Below, piece after piece: positions 51,128 to 59,778 of a stretch of DNA of 64,000 nucleotides. The stretch is taken from contig JBILLS010000003.1 in the NCBI GenBank assembly GCA_044375955.1, positions 1 through 64,000 of the forward strand, in the 5' to 3' direction. Within the stretch, counting starts at the first letter, position 1; each line of letters begins with the position of its first letter. The position numbers were made by a program, and so were the translations under genes. This stretch comes from VGCC01 sp044375955 (lineage in GTDB: Bacteria > Actinomycetota > Actinomycetes > S36-B12). The notes below the pieces were generated by a model that saw only the letters and a list, made by a program, of their open reading frames with translations, ran no database searches and had not been told where the DNA came from.

Positions 51128-53288
51128 TCGGACCCTGCGGGCGCTTGTCTACGGCGACGTCAACCTCAACTTGATCGACGGATCTGCGGTCTGGCTGACC
51201 TCAACGGTCGAGTGCCTCGCAAACGCCGGCGTAGAGGTCACGGTGCTGCTCAAGTCACGCATCGAGACTGATCGTCTGCTGTTGCCTCTACACGAACTTG
51301 CAAACGTGCACGTTGTCGAGCCAGCCTTCGCCACCATGTCAGCGGCGCAGGCTGCCGATGCCGCAGTGAGCCACCATGTCGAAAAGCACTTCGACCTCGT
51401 AGTGGTGCGCGGCTCTCGAGTGGCCTCGGCCATGGTCGCGACCGGGCAGTTCGAAGGAGTGCTGTGGACCTACCTGACCGACATCCCCCAGAGTGTTTCG
51501 ACATTGGATCACGAGCGCCTTGTCGAACTGACGGCAATTGTCCGAGGAAGCCGTCGAGTGCTGTGCCAAACACCCGAACTGCGCACATTCGTAGAGGCCG
51601 TCGTGCCCGGAGTGCACGGGCGAACCCTGTTGTGGGAGCCGATCATCCCCGATGCGCCACTGCCCGAGGCCGATGAAGTTCACAGTCGCGATGATCACGA
51701 TCTTCGGCTCGGGTACGCCGGCAAGTTTGCACCTGCGTGGAACACCGACCTCATGCTCGCACTGCCGGCCCAGCTTTCTGCGCGGGGAGTTCCAACCCTT
51801 CTCGACATGGTTGGCGACAAGATCCATCGAGAGGATCGTGCCTTCGCTCAGCGGATGGACAGTGGACTGCGCGGTACGCCAGGGGTCACCTGGCACGGCG
51901 GCCTTGATCGTAAGTCCACCCTCGCGCTGATGGCTGCGTGCGACGTCGGGCTCTCCTGGCGAGACACCTGCCTTGATGACTCTCTCGAGTTGTCCACAAA
52001 GGCACTGGAATACGCGTCCGTCGGAACGCCGCCGGTTCTCAACCGCACGCCGATGCACGAGCGCGTGTTCGGCGCGGACTATCCGCTGTTCACCGATCCG
52101 ACCACGACCGTCGCCGACCTGCTGGCCCGCGTGCATGCCGACCGAGAGCTGCTACGCCGCACAAGCGAACGCGCACGAGCGGTAACTGAGCATTACACGA
52201 TGACAGCGGCGGTCGAGCGGACGCGGCGCATCCTCGCTCGGGCCTTCCCGTCGGCGTCCGCTGTGGGCGGTCAACCGCTGCGTGTGGTGATCGCCGGGCA
52301 CGATCTGAAGTTCATGCGAGGAATCGCTGACCTGCTTGCAGCGCGAGCCGACCTCGATGTTCGTATCGACGAATGGTCGGCCTTGGCCGTGCACGATGAA
52401 GAGCACAGTCGTGCGATGCTCGCCTGGGCAGATGTGGTGATCTGCGAGTGGGTAGGCCCGAACGCCGTCTGGTACTCCACCCGACTACTGCCCCATCAGC
52501 GTTTGATCATGCGCCTGCATCGCTTCGAACTGAATGCGCCCTGGATCCGCGACCTTCAGCCCTCGGCGGTAACGCGCATTGTGTGCGTGAATGAGCACTA
52601 CCGACAGCGGACGGTTTCCGAGACCGCATTCGCTAGCGACACGGTCGTGGTCATTCCCAACGCCATTGACCGCGACTGGTTCGACCGCCCCGCGGCTCCT
52701 GGCGCTGACCGAGTTCTGGGCATGTTGGGAATCGTGCCCTTCCGCAAGCGGCCGGACCGGGCGCTGTCCATCCTGCGTGCTGTCAACGAGGGACTGGCTT
52801 CCGCTCGCATCCCCGGGCCACCGTTCTTGCTGTCGTTGAAGTCGGCGCTGCCGTGGGAGTTGACCTGGATCTGGAACCGACCACAGGAACGCATTGCCTA
52901 CCGGGCCCTGTTTGACGAAATTGCCCAGGATCCAGCGCTGCGTGGCCGGGTTGTTCTCGACAAGCACGGCGGTGACGTACCTGCTTGGCTGCAGCGCACC
53001 GGCTGGGTCCTGTCGTTATCCGAGGACGAGAGCTTTCATCTGGCCCCCGCTGAAGGCATGGTGGCTGGCGCGATACCGGCCCTGCTCAACTGGCCAGGAG
53101 CAGCGGACGTGTACGACGCTCGGTACGTGCACGCGAACGAGTCCGCCATCGCCCAGCACATCCTTGATGTCACCGCCGAGGGTTCGTGGGAGCGTCGGAG
53201 CAATGAGGTCCGCGCAGACTTCCGCGATGCCTACGACCTTCCGACGGTGGCAGAACAGTGGGCACGCCTCGTGATGGAGGGGCGATGA
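51120..53288 (+). CDS. Two-domain glycosyltransferase
   Basis: A 722-residue protein holding two GT-B (GT4-like) halves in tandem. The first, about 1-365, includes LIDGSAVWLTSTVECLANAG, LRLGYAGKFAPAWNTDLML and LSTKALEYASVGTPPVLNR. The second, about 380-722, includes LRVVIAGHDLKFMRGIADLL, RIVCVNEHYRQR, VVVIPNAIDRDW, GIVPFRKRPDRALSIL and LSEDESFHLAPAEGMVAGA. Two active sites in one chain suggest addition of two sugars of a repeat. The GTG at 51120 overlaps the previous stop; a TTG two codons earlier is possible. It overlaps sulfotransferase 4 by ATGA. Confidence 0.83.
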   Translation: MIDRTLRALVYGDVNLNLIDGSAVWLTSTVECLANAGVEVTVLLKSRIETDRLLLPLHELANVHVVEPAFATMSAAQAADAAVSHHVEKHFDLVVVRGSRVASAMVATGQFEGVLWTYLTDIPQSVSTLDHERLVELTAIVRGSRRVLCQTPELRTFVEAVVPGVHGRTLLWEPIIPDAPLPEADEVHSRDDHDLRLGYAGKFAPAWNTDLMLALPAQLSARGVPTLLDMVGDKIHREDRAFAQRMDSGLRGTPGVTWHGGLDRKSTLALMAACDVGLSWRDTCLDDSLELSTKALEYASVGTPPVLNRTPMHERVFGADYPLFTDPTTTVADLLARVHADRELLRRTSERARAVTEHYTMTAAVERTRRILARAFPSASAVGGQPLRVVIAGHDLKFMRGIADLLAARADLDVRIDEWSALAVHDEEHSRAMLAWADVVICEWVGPNAVWYSTRLLPHQRLIMRLHRFELNAPWIRDLQPSAVTRIVCVNEHYRQRTVSETAFASDTVVVIPNAIDRDWFDRPAAPGADRVLGMLGIVPFRKRPDRALSILRAVNEGLASARIPGPPFLLSLKSALPWELTWIWNRPQERIAYRALFDEIAQDPALRGRVVLDKHGGDVPAWLQRTGWVLSLSEDESFHLAPAEGMVAGAIPALLNWPGAADVYDARYVHANESAIAQHILDVTAEGSWERRSNEVRADFRDAYDLPTVAEQWARLVMEGR

Positions 53289-54184
53289 CTACTTCGGATC
53301 TCGAACAAGCGGTACTGGTTGGTGGCACCGGTCGCAGCGGCACCACGATCGCCGGTCGCGTTCTGAACAACCATCCGGCGCTCGCGCTCACCACTCCGGG
53401 CGAAGTACGTTTCCTGACGGGTAAAGGGGGGATCATTGAGACCCTCGGACCGGTACTGCCCGGCGGGAGGCTTGGAGACTCCGATCCCGAGCAGTTTGCT
53501 CGGCGGATGCAAGGGCGGTTCTATCGGTGGTCCAAGCCGTCCGGTGCCAAAGAGGGACTGCATCGCAGCGTCGACGAGGCCGTCCTCGATGCTGCGGTGA
53601 CGAACTACCTCGACGAGGTGTCGGCCGACCCGGTTGGTGCTAGTCGGCGTCTGATCTTTGCGATCATCCCCTCCACCCTGAGGTCAAGCGCCGGCAGCCG
53701 TTGGGTCGACACCACCCCCTCCAATGTCCAGTCGGTCCGTGCCTTGCATGCACTCCTGCCCGAGGCAAAGTTCGTACACATGATGCGCGACGGACGTGAC
53801 GTCGCGGTCTCCTTCGCAAGCAAGCGATTCGGGCCGGGTGATCCACTCGAGGCGCTGGAGAAATGGGGGGAGAGAATGCTCCGCTCATTCGCCGAGGAGA
53901 GCGCGGTTCCCGCAGGCATGGTGATCAGGGTCGACCTCGCCGACTGGGTGGGGCCCGACGGCATCGACTCGCTCCGCACAGTGTGTGACTTTCTCGGGGC
54001 AGACCGCAACGCGGGACTTGAGAACTGGTTCAGTGCGAACGTCACCTCCGATGCGATGCATGGTGGTCGTTGGCGCCGCGACCTCACCACTGAGACCGCC
54101 GAGGCGTTGGACCATCGCTACAGGAACTGGTGCGATCTGCTCACCGAGCGGTATCCGCAGTTCCCTCTGCCCCGAGCCACGTGA
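53285..54184 (+). CDS. Sulfotransferase-like protein 4
   Basis: A 299-residue sulfotransferase-family protein. The phosphosulfate loop is GGTGRSGTTIAGRVL at residues 13-27. The 3'-phosphate loop is HMMRDGRDVAVSFASKRFG near residue 170, and DTTPSNVQSVRAL lies where the family binds substrate. It is closer to the classical Sulfotransfer_3 type than sulfotransferases 1 and 2. ATGA overlap with the double glycosyltransferase couples sugar addition and sulfation. Its end overlaps the convergent lyase gene by 44 bases. Confidence 0.8.
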   Translation: MTTSDLEQAVLVGGTGRSGTTIAGRVLNNHPALALTTPGEVRFLTGKGGIIETLGPVLPGGRLGDSDPEQFARRMQGRFYRWSKPSGAKEGLHRSVDEAVLDAAVTNYLDEVSADPVGASRRLIFAIIPSTLRSSAGSRWVDTTPSNVQSVRALHALLPEAKFVHMMRDGRDVAVSFASKRFGPGDPLEALEKWGERMLRSFAEESAVPAGMVIRVDLADWVGPDGIDSLRTVCDFLGADRNAGLENWFSANVTSDAMHGGRWRRDLTTETAEALDHRYRNWCDLLTERYPQFPLPRAT

Positions 54185-55724
54185 GGTTGGCAACCATCCG
54201 CGTTGTCAAGCCTCTGTCGGAGCACTGAACATCCCAGGCGCGCTGGGGCGGTCGCTTCTTTCCTTGATACGACATCACCGCAACTGCCTTGGCGTCCGTC
54301 GCGCGGCCATCAGCCGTGCAGGAAACCTCCACAATGGCCCCGCCAGGCCCCGCCATTCGCCTCACTGTGCTACTGCCCACATCAGGCAATGGGCTCCACT
54401 CGGGACTGAATTGCCAGTGCTGAATCCATTGCTGGTTGACGTCATCAGACCTTGCAACATCCCGTATCCGCAGACGGTCCACGTCAAACACCACCGTGCG
54501 ATTCCGCCGGATCTCCCCATTGCTGACGAGCTCGTACGCACTGGCCCCACGCTTGCGTCCTGTCATCGGAGCATCATTCGATCGACCGACAGCTTCGAGC
54601 ACCGAGTGGGCTGCGACTCCTCGGCTCCAGGCGAGTGCGGTGGCATCTCTCTTGTCAGCAGTTCCTCGGTCAGAAAGAACGGGGGTGCCGCGTGTGAACC
54701 ACGTAATCGATCCCTTGTCCACGTGTCCATGCATTGCGCGCGGCGGTCCGAAACGCAGCGTGTAGTGCATACCCGACTTCGTGTCCGCCGCCCATCCCTC
54801 TTCCGGACACCACAGACCCCCACCTGTGGGCTGCTGGCTGTCCCTATTGCCGTTCCCGATCTCCTCGAGGACACCATCGGGCCGGACGAGAGCACTTCCT
54901 GCTTGGGCAGTCATGTGATGCCGGGGCAGGCCAGCCTCCTTCGCAAGTCTTCCCCAAAGCCGCGTGTTGTAGAAGTGATAGGCGCTCGACTGCTCACGAC
55001 TGATACCGCAGTCGGAGAACACGGCGTTGTAGTCGCGCAGGATCCGCTGACGACTCTTCACTGCCCACTCGGGGTGACCAAAGGTTTCCGCTGCCTTCAG
55101 AAGAATCAGATTGGACTGAGCCCCGTGATTGTGGGGCATGTGCAACGGAAGCCCGATGTAACGGCGGTCGTCTAGCAGCGCGGTTCCCAGGATGTCTGCG
55201 GTTGTGACGAAGATCGACGAGGGGGCAACACGGTTCAGGCAGATCATGGTTTTCAAACGGCGCCGGATCTGACCTTCCGTCCACCCCGAACTCTGACTTT
55301 GCACCTTCGTTGCAGTCGGTCCCGGATCAGGGAATGTGCGTGCGAAGAGCGAGACAATCGAAGCCGCAGTTTCCGGTTGACTCGAAGCAATGGGCATCAG
55401 CCACGCAAGCGAATGGAACCACAGTGACTCCTGTGCCGAGTTCGCCCGAAAAGCTCGGAGGCCGGAAGCTGTCAATGACACCCGCTGTGAGCCCCAGTCG
55501 AGCGAGGTCGTGGCCTCGGCCGGATTCCCGGTGAACGTGGCAGCCTGTTGATGCAGCCGTTCACAGGCGCCCGCGCTTACCGTGTGAGTCGAGAAACCAC
55601 CTGATGACCGCGTCGCCGAGGAGGCAGGTTCGACACCGCCGGCCACAGGTGAGCCGGCAGTGAGCAGGAAGACCACCGCCGCAAGAGTCCCGAAATTGAG
55701 TCCGTTGCGGGCCCGTCTTGACAT
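54141..55724 (-). CDS. Secreted heparinase II/III-family protein
   Basis: A 527-residue exported protein. The signal peptide (NGLNFGTLAAVVFLLTAGSP) begins at the ATG at 55724, although the frame is open upstream. The alpha-helical toroid region holds PLHMPHNHGAQSNLILLKAA and DCGISREQSSAYHFYNTRLW, and the C-terminal beta domain has the family motif FGPPRAMHGHVDKGSITWF. These are polysaccharide lyases acting on uronic-acid-containing glycans such as heparin, heparan or alginate. Next to glycan synthesis genes it probably trims or releases the polymer (as AlgL does for alginate) rather than feeding on it. Confidence 0.82.
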   Translation of the reverse strand: MSRRARNGLNFGTLAAVVFLLTAGSPVAGGVEPASSATRSSGGFSTHTVSAGACERLHQQAATFTGNPAEATTSLDWGSQRVSLTASGLRAFRANSAQESLWFHSLAWLMPIASSQPETAASIVSLFARTFPDPGPTATKVQSQSSGWTEGQIRRRLKTMICLNRVAPSSIFVTTADILGTALLDDRRYIGLPLHMPHNHGAQSNLILLKAAETFGHPEWAVKSRQRILRDYNAVFSDCGISREQSSAYHFYNTRLWGRLAKEAGLPRHHMTAQAGSALVRPDGVLEEIGNGNRDSQQPTGGGLWCPEEGWAADTKSGMHYTLRFGPPRAMHGHVDKGSITWFTRGTPVLSDRGTADKRDATALAWSRGVAAHSVLEAVGRSNDAPMTGRKRGASAYELVSNGEIRRNRTVVFDVDRLRIRDVARSDDVNQQWIQHWQFSPEWSPLPDVGSSTVRRMAGPGGAIVEVSCTADGRATDAKAVAVMSYQGKKRPPQRAWDVQCSDRGLTTRMVANLTWLGAEGTADTAR

Positions 55725-55742
55725 TGATGCATTATCTACCGC

Positions 55743-57011
55743 GTGGGTGACCCCGTCGTAGCAGTGGTCGGCCTGGGCTACGTCGGTCTCCCGCTTGCGG
55801 CGAGAGCAGTGGAGACCGGGCTTCGCGTGGTAGGTGTTGACATCGACGCCGACCGGGTTGCGGCACTTACCGTCGGTCGCTCGCATATCGATGACCTCGC
55901 TGATGCCGATGTCCGTGCAATGCTTGACCGCGGGTTTCGTGCCACGACTTCGGTGGGTCCGGAAGATGCCATCGATGTATTCGTCATCTGTGTTCCCACG
56001 CCTCTCCTACCTGATGGCGGACCGGACTTGAGTGCCGTACGGGCCGCAGGGGCCGCGATCGTACGCGCTCTGCGGCCAGGAGCACTCGTCGTGCTGGAGT
56101 CAACCAGCTACCCAGGAACTACCGAGGATGAACTGAGACCGATTCTCGAGGCTGACGGCCTCGTGGCGGGTCGGGACTTCGCCCTCGCATTCTCGCCCGA
56201 ACGCATTGATCCCGGGCGGAAGACCCATGACTATGCCTCGGTGCCCAAGGTTGTCGGCGGCCTTACGCACGAGTGCCGCGATGCGGCTGCAGAGTTCTAC
56301 GGGAGACTCGTCACGACGGTGGTTACCACCCGTGGACTACGCGAGGCCGAGATGGCCAAACTGCTCGAGAACACATACCGGCACGTCAACATCGCTCTCG
56401 TCAACGAGATGGCGCGCTTTTGTCATGGCCTCGGAATCGATCTGTGGGATGCGATCGATGCTGCTGCAACAAAGCCGTTCGGCTTCCAGCGCTTCGATCC
56501 GGGCCCAGGTGTTGGTGGTCACTGCATCCCGATCGACCCGAACTACCTCAGCCACTACGTGCAGGAGCAGACCGGTGAGCCGTTCAGATTTGTCCACCTT
56601 GCGCAGGAGATCAATGCCGCCATGCCTGAGTTCGTCGTGGCGCGAGTACAGCAGCTGTTGCTTGACCGAGGGATCGCATTGTCGGAGGCTCGGGTTCTGC
56701 TGATTGGGGTGACCTACAAGGCCGATGTCGCGGATGATCGTGGGACTCCCGCTCTGCCGATCGCAGTTTCCTTGGCTGCTGCCGGTGCGCAGGTGATGTT
56801 TCACGATCCTCTCCTCCCGAACTGGACCGCCGGCGATGTCCCGCTGGTGGCGGTGCGGCTACTCGATCAGGCATTCGATGCTTGCGATATCGCCGTACTG
56901 CTGCAGGCTCACGGAGTACTTGACCTCGAGATGATCGCCTCGTCTGTGCCGGCCCTACTGGACGCTCGGGGAGTTGTGCCACGGGGCATTCCCGGGGTTG
57001 CGTACCTGTGA
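55743..57011 (+). CDS. wecC: Nucleotide-sugar dehydrogenase, probably UDP-ManNAc dehydrogenase
   Basis: A 422-residue enzyme of the UDP-glucose/GDP-mannose dehydrogenase family. The NAD site is VVAVVGLGYVGLPLAARAVE, the catalytic region is NTYRHVNIALVNEMARFCHG, and the thiohemiacetal cysteine is Cys261 in GPGVGGHCIPIDPNYLS. It oxidises C6 of a UDP-sugar to the uronic acid with two NAD. Paired with WecB in the same locus, UDP-ManNAc to UDP-ManNAcA is the best call; UDP-GlcNAc 6-dehydrogenase (WbpA) is the alternative. GTG start 18 bases from the divergent lyase start. Confidence 0.88.
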   Translation: MGDPVVAVVGLGYVGLPLAARAVETGLRVVGVDIDADRVAALTVGRSHIDDLADADVRAMLDRGFRATTSVGPEDAIDVFVICVPTPLLPDGGPDLSAVRAAGAAIVRALRPGALVVLESTSYPGTTEDELRPILEADGLVAGRDFALAFSPERIDPGRKTHDYASVPKVVGGLTHECRDAAAEFYGRLVTTVVTTRGLREAEMAKLLENTYRHVNIALVNEMARFCHGLGIDLWDAIDAAATKPFGFQRFDPGPGVGGHCIPIDPNYLSHYVQEQTGEPFRFVHLAQEINAAMPEFVVARVQQLLLDRGIALSEARVLLIGVTYKADVADDRGTPALPIAVSLAAAGAQVMFHDPLLPNWTAGDVPLVAVRLLDQAFDACDIAVLLQAHGVLDLEMIASSVPALLDARGVVPRGIPGVAYL

Positions 57012-57060
57012 CGCGGCGATCGGAATGAATGTGGTGGAGTCCATCTCTACAGTGATGTCC

Positions 57061-57185
57061 ATGCCCGACGGCTGTTTGCTTGTCATCGGGGCACCGGCAA
57101 GTACGCGGGCGCGCGCGGCACAGAGAAGCTCACCGTCCTCGAGGACGGAAAGACTTTCACGGTGGTGCTCACATTCGTCCGCTAG
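57061..57185 (+). pseudogene. Frameshifted 3' remnant of a barrel-type (dirigent/allene-oxide-cyclase-like) protein
   Basis: One frame reads DGCLLVIG and, after a single-base shift near 57090, another frame continues GTGKYAGARGTEKLTVLEDG and ends FTVVLTFVR before TAG at 57183. Joined, this gives the GGTGKY-x-GARGT strand-turn characteristic of small beta-barrel proteins such as the allene-oxide-cyclase-like family, here reduced to the last third. No start region or ribosome-binding site is left. It is probably debris from an older gene inside the island. Confidence 0.5.
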
Positions 57186-57564
57186 TCGCTATGCCCGTCG
57201 GAGTATTCCGCCTGGCCGATGACGAAGTGGACATCGTGACCGGGTCCTCAACCGTGAAGACCGGTAAGCCCTCGGTGAGGTGACCAGAAGGGCCGCCGCG
57301 TGCGACGGGGATGTGGCGCCGCGGTCCCCCGGCTAGTTCGTGAAGGAGAACTCCTCCTTCGAGCCCTGCCCGACACCGCGGCGAACATGGTGATCGCGCC
57401 CAAGGGTTCTGCTTTCGCTGAAGCCGCTGTTGCCAAGGGCACAACCTTGTCTCGATGTGATCGCAGACCCAACATGAATGCGCGCGACTTAGGCACGTGC
57501 CAGGTCTTGCAACGATTGGGGGAACTGCCAGCGATCCGATCGAGCTTGCGGTTACATTCTCCAC
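57186..57564. other. Intergenic stretch with hairpin, no gene called
   Basis: No convincing gene. A 30-codon frame at 57191-57283 has no recognisable content. A perfect seven-base hairpin GAAGGAG/CTCCTTC lies at 57342-57360. The last bases carry the promoter-like TACATT for the next gene. Confidence 0.4.
57554..57559 (+). promoter_or_regulatory. Candidate leaderless -10 element (TACATT)
   Basis: TACATT matches TANNNT and ends five bases before the ATG at 57565; no ribosome-binding site intervenes. Confidence 0.4.
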
Positions 57565-59355
57565 ATGCATCCACGCCTGCGCCGTCCCTTCATCGTGGCC
57601 CTGGCCGCGACCGTCGCCCTTGTCGGCATGGCCCTTCCCGCCTCGGGAGCGCCCGACACCAACTTGGCGAGCGGCGGTAAGCCACCGGGCGGATGGATCG
57701 TGGATCCGTCGATCTACGACTCGATCTTCGGGGGAGTCGGGGCCGGCGCGCCCCAGGGCACCGTGGTCGCCGACTCCGGCTTCCGGCCCTACCCCCACGG
57801 CTTCCCGGTGCCCAACTGGGGATCGGCCCGGGACTTCGCCACGAACGCCCTCGTCTACGGGGTGCCGACTCGGGTCACCCTCGACCAACTCAACGATGAC
57901 GAGTACCAGGGCCCGGCGCCCTTGAACTCCCTCGCCTTGCGCCGCAGCCTCGGCGACGGCGTCTGCCGCGACGCCAGGGCCATCAACCCGAGGACGGGTG
58001 AGTGCGACCTGATCCTGGGAGCCGGACTGCTCGCCCAGATGATCGAAAGTTCAGGGCAGGGCGGCCACTGCTTCGGTCTCGCCGCCGCTGCCGCCGCCCT
58101 CTACAACGGGCAGCTCCCGGCGAATCAGGTCGGGGCTTCCGGCCTGGGGATCAATGCCGCGAACCCGATGGGCGATCGGGCGACCCAGACCATCACCCGC
58201 CTGTTCGGGGCGCAGTACCTCGTGCCCGATGTGCTGCCCCTCGCCATCGCCGGGCAGTCACCGACTCAGCTCGTCCAGACACTCATGAAGACGCTGCCTA
58301 GCGGCACCGTCCCGTTCATCCTGACGCTGTACGGCGAGGTCGGCGGCCACGGCATCACTCCCTACGCGGTCCTGGATCGCGGGAATGGCCTGTACGACAT
58401 CGCCGTATACGACAACAACTTCCCATTCCGCGCGCTGGCCGTCACCGTCGACACGAAGACCGACAGCTTCGTCTACACCTCTGCCGTGAACCCGAACTCC
58501 CCCTCCTACACCTGGAGCACGGCGAATAAGTCCGCCATCGCCCTCGTCCCACTCGATGATGTGCTGGCGCAGCAGGAATGCCCGGTGTGCCGCGGCAAGA
58601 ACCAGGGGACGATGCTTGCGTTCAGCTCGCTGTCATCGGCGAACGCGGAAGTGATCAATATCGCCCTGCTCGACCTCGAAGGCCAGCCCCTCGCGAGTGA
58701 CCTCTACCGGACCCTGGACACACTCAATCCGCCGACGGAAAACCAGCAGAGCGCGCCGGTGATCATCGTGGATCCGGGCGTGGAGTTCTTCGTCGCGATC
58801 CAGACGGGGCAGCTCGCCGCACCCCAGCCGATGGAGGTCTACGCGCTGAGCAACGGCGCATCGTCGTACCTGCTGCTCGATGAGCTCCCCTCCAACGGCA
58901 CCATCTTGTTCGGAGTCGGCGAGAAGGATGCGATCTTCCAGTCCAGCAAGGCCTCGAGTCCGCGCATTCAGCAGCTCTACGACGGCCGAACCACGAGCTT
59001 CGACGTCAACGGCCATCCGCTCCTGCTGCCCAAGGAGGTCGCTGCAACCCAGGACTGGAACCGGGCCACCAAGCAGGTGCGGTACAGCAGCAACGCGAAG
59101 CGCACCCTCTCCTGGAACGTCCAGGTGACCGGCTCCCGCGTCAGCGGCGAAGCGGGCTGGGTCGCCCTGGCCGTCCCTGTGCCAGCGGCCGCCGAGATCC
59201 TGGTCGATTACTCCCGGGCATCCGCCACGACGGCCCCGCGGGCCTGGGTGGTGGCCAAGGATGGGAGCCGCACCCCGGTGCGCATGCAGCGCGTGACGGA
59301 GAGCCTCATCGAGCAGTACCGCGACGAGCTCTACGCCGTTCAGGGCCCGTCCTGA
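57565..59355 (+). CDS. Secreted putative cysteine hydrolase, GGHC/GGHGITP family (paralogue A)
   Basis: A 596-residue exported protein with a signal peptide ending near ALPASGAP. It belongs to no family I can name, but has a likely catalytic set: Cys169 in GQGGHCFGLAAAAAAL, His262 in GEVGGHGITPYAV and Asp283/Asn284/Asn285 in IAVYDNNFPF. Order and spacing (C-93-H-21-D) resemble papain- or transglutaminase-like enzymes. An upstream GFPVPNWGSARDF and a C-terminal beta region are also present. A second copy of the motif set occurs in the lipoprotein at 61637-63535 with the same Cys-His distance. Enzyme function is inference; the shared motifs are visible. Confidence 0.72.
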   Translation: MHPRLRRPFIVALAATVALVGMALPASGAPDTNLASGGKPPGGWIVDPSIYDSIFGGVGAGAPQGTVVADSGFRPYPHGFPVPNWGSARDFATNALVYGVPTRVTLDQLNDDEYQGPAPLNSLALRRSLGDGVCRDARAINPRTGECDLILGAGLLAQMIESSGQGGHCFGLAAAAAALYNGQLPANQVGASGLGINAANPMGDRATQTITRLFGAQYLVPDVLPLAIAGQSPTQLVQTLMKTLPSGTVPFILTLYGEVGGHGITPYAVLDRGNGLYDIAVYDNNFPFRALAVTVDTKTDSFVYTSAVNPNSPSYTWSTANKSAIALVPLDDVLAQQECPVCRGKNQGTMLAFSSLSSANAEVINIALLDLEGQPLASDLYRTLDTLNPPTENQQSAPVIIVDPGVEFFVAIQTGQLAAPQPMEVYALSNGASSYLLLDELPSNGTILFGVGEKDAIFQSSKASSPRIQQLYDGRTTSFDVNGHPLLLPKEVAATQDWNRATKQVRYSSNAKRTLSWNVQVTGSRVSGEAGWVALAVPVPAAAEILVDYSRASATTAPRAWVVAKDGSRTPVRMQRVTESLIEQYRDELYAVQGPS

Positions 59356-59391
59356 CTCCGCCCCACCTACCCCACGCCGCGAGACGAGGGG

Positions 59392-59607
59392 TCACCGCTC
59401 AACTCTCGACCGCCGCTCACGCCACCAGGTGAATAAAGCGAAGAGAGCGGTCATGATCACAGATGTGATCACCGCCTGGCGGATGAACGCGGCATCGATG
59501 GCATCGCCGAAGCCCCATTCCAGCAGGAACTGGATCAGCACCACCAGAATGAAGAAGACGACAACGGAAGCGAGTTGGAGCCAGCCGCGACTCCTGTTGT
59601 CCGCCAT
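59392..59607 (-). CDS. Small two-helix membrane protein
   Basis: A 71-residue protein with two hydrophobic helices (LASVVVFFILVVLIQFLLEW and AVITSVIMTALFALFTWW) and a basic C-terminal tail. The ATG at 59607 starts a sensible N-terminus; a GTG at 59634 is an alternative. Common actinobacterial single-domain membrane proteins look like this, without known function. It reads away from the tRNA-Phe remnant at 59727. Confidence 0.6.
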   Translation of the reverse strand: MADNRSRGWLQLASVVVFFILVVLIQFLLEWGFGDAIDAAFIRQAVITSVIMTALFALFTWWRERRSRVER

Positions 59608-59726
59608 GCCCCTGAACCTATGGTCTATCGGCACTCAAGGCAAGGAGAGGGCGCGCGAACGTCAACTCGGCCAGTGAACGGCCTCAACCGCGCGACAGAT
59701 GACCCCTCACCCACCTGTTCATCAAG

Positions 59727-59766
59727 AAATCGGATGGTCGGCAGTGCGACCCCGCCCCTGACCACC
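59727..59766 (+). repeat. tRNA-Phe 3' remnant 4 (att-like, distal)
   Basis: Aligns without gaps to the tRNA-Phe 3' half from the anticodon loop to the CCACC end, 33 of 40 bases identical. It shares two T-to-C changes (GACCCCGCCCCTG) with remnant 1, suggesting both come from the element version of the site rather than directly from the intact gene. It marks the right limit of the island region. Confidence 0.72.
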
Positions 59767-59778
59767 GGATGTGCGCTG

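Larger units (their letters stand above)
34796..59766 (+). mobile_element. Putative tandem array of genomic islands at tRNA-Phe
   Basis: Bounded on the left by the intact tRNA-Phe and on the right by the most distal 3' tRNA-Phe remnant, with three further remnants inside. That pattern arises when site-specific recombinases insert elements one after another into the 3' half of a tRNA gene. Modules are roughly 34.85-36.3 kb (toxin-antitoxin, VOC), 36.3-38.5 kb (membrane and Fn3 proteins), 38.5-39.7 kb (secreted protein) and 39.7-59.7 kb (glycan locus). No integrase gene is visible, so the elements would now be immobile or decayed. The span as one unit is inference. Confidence 0.5.
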
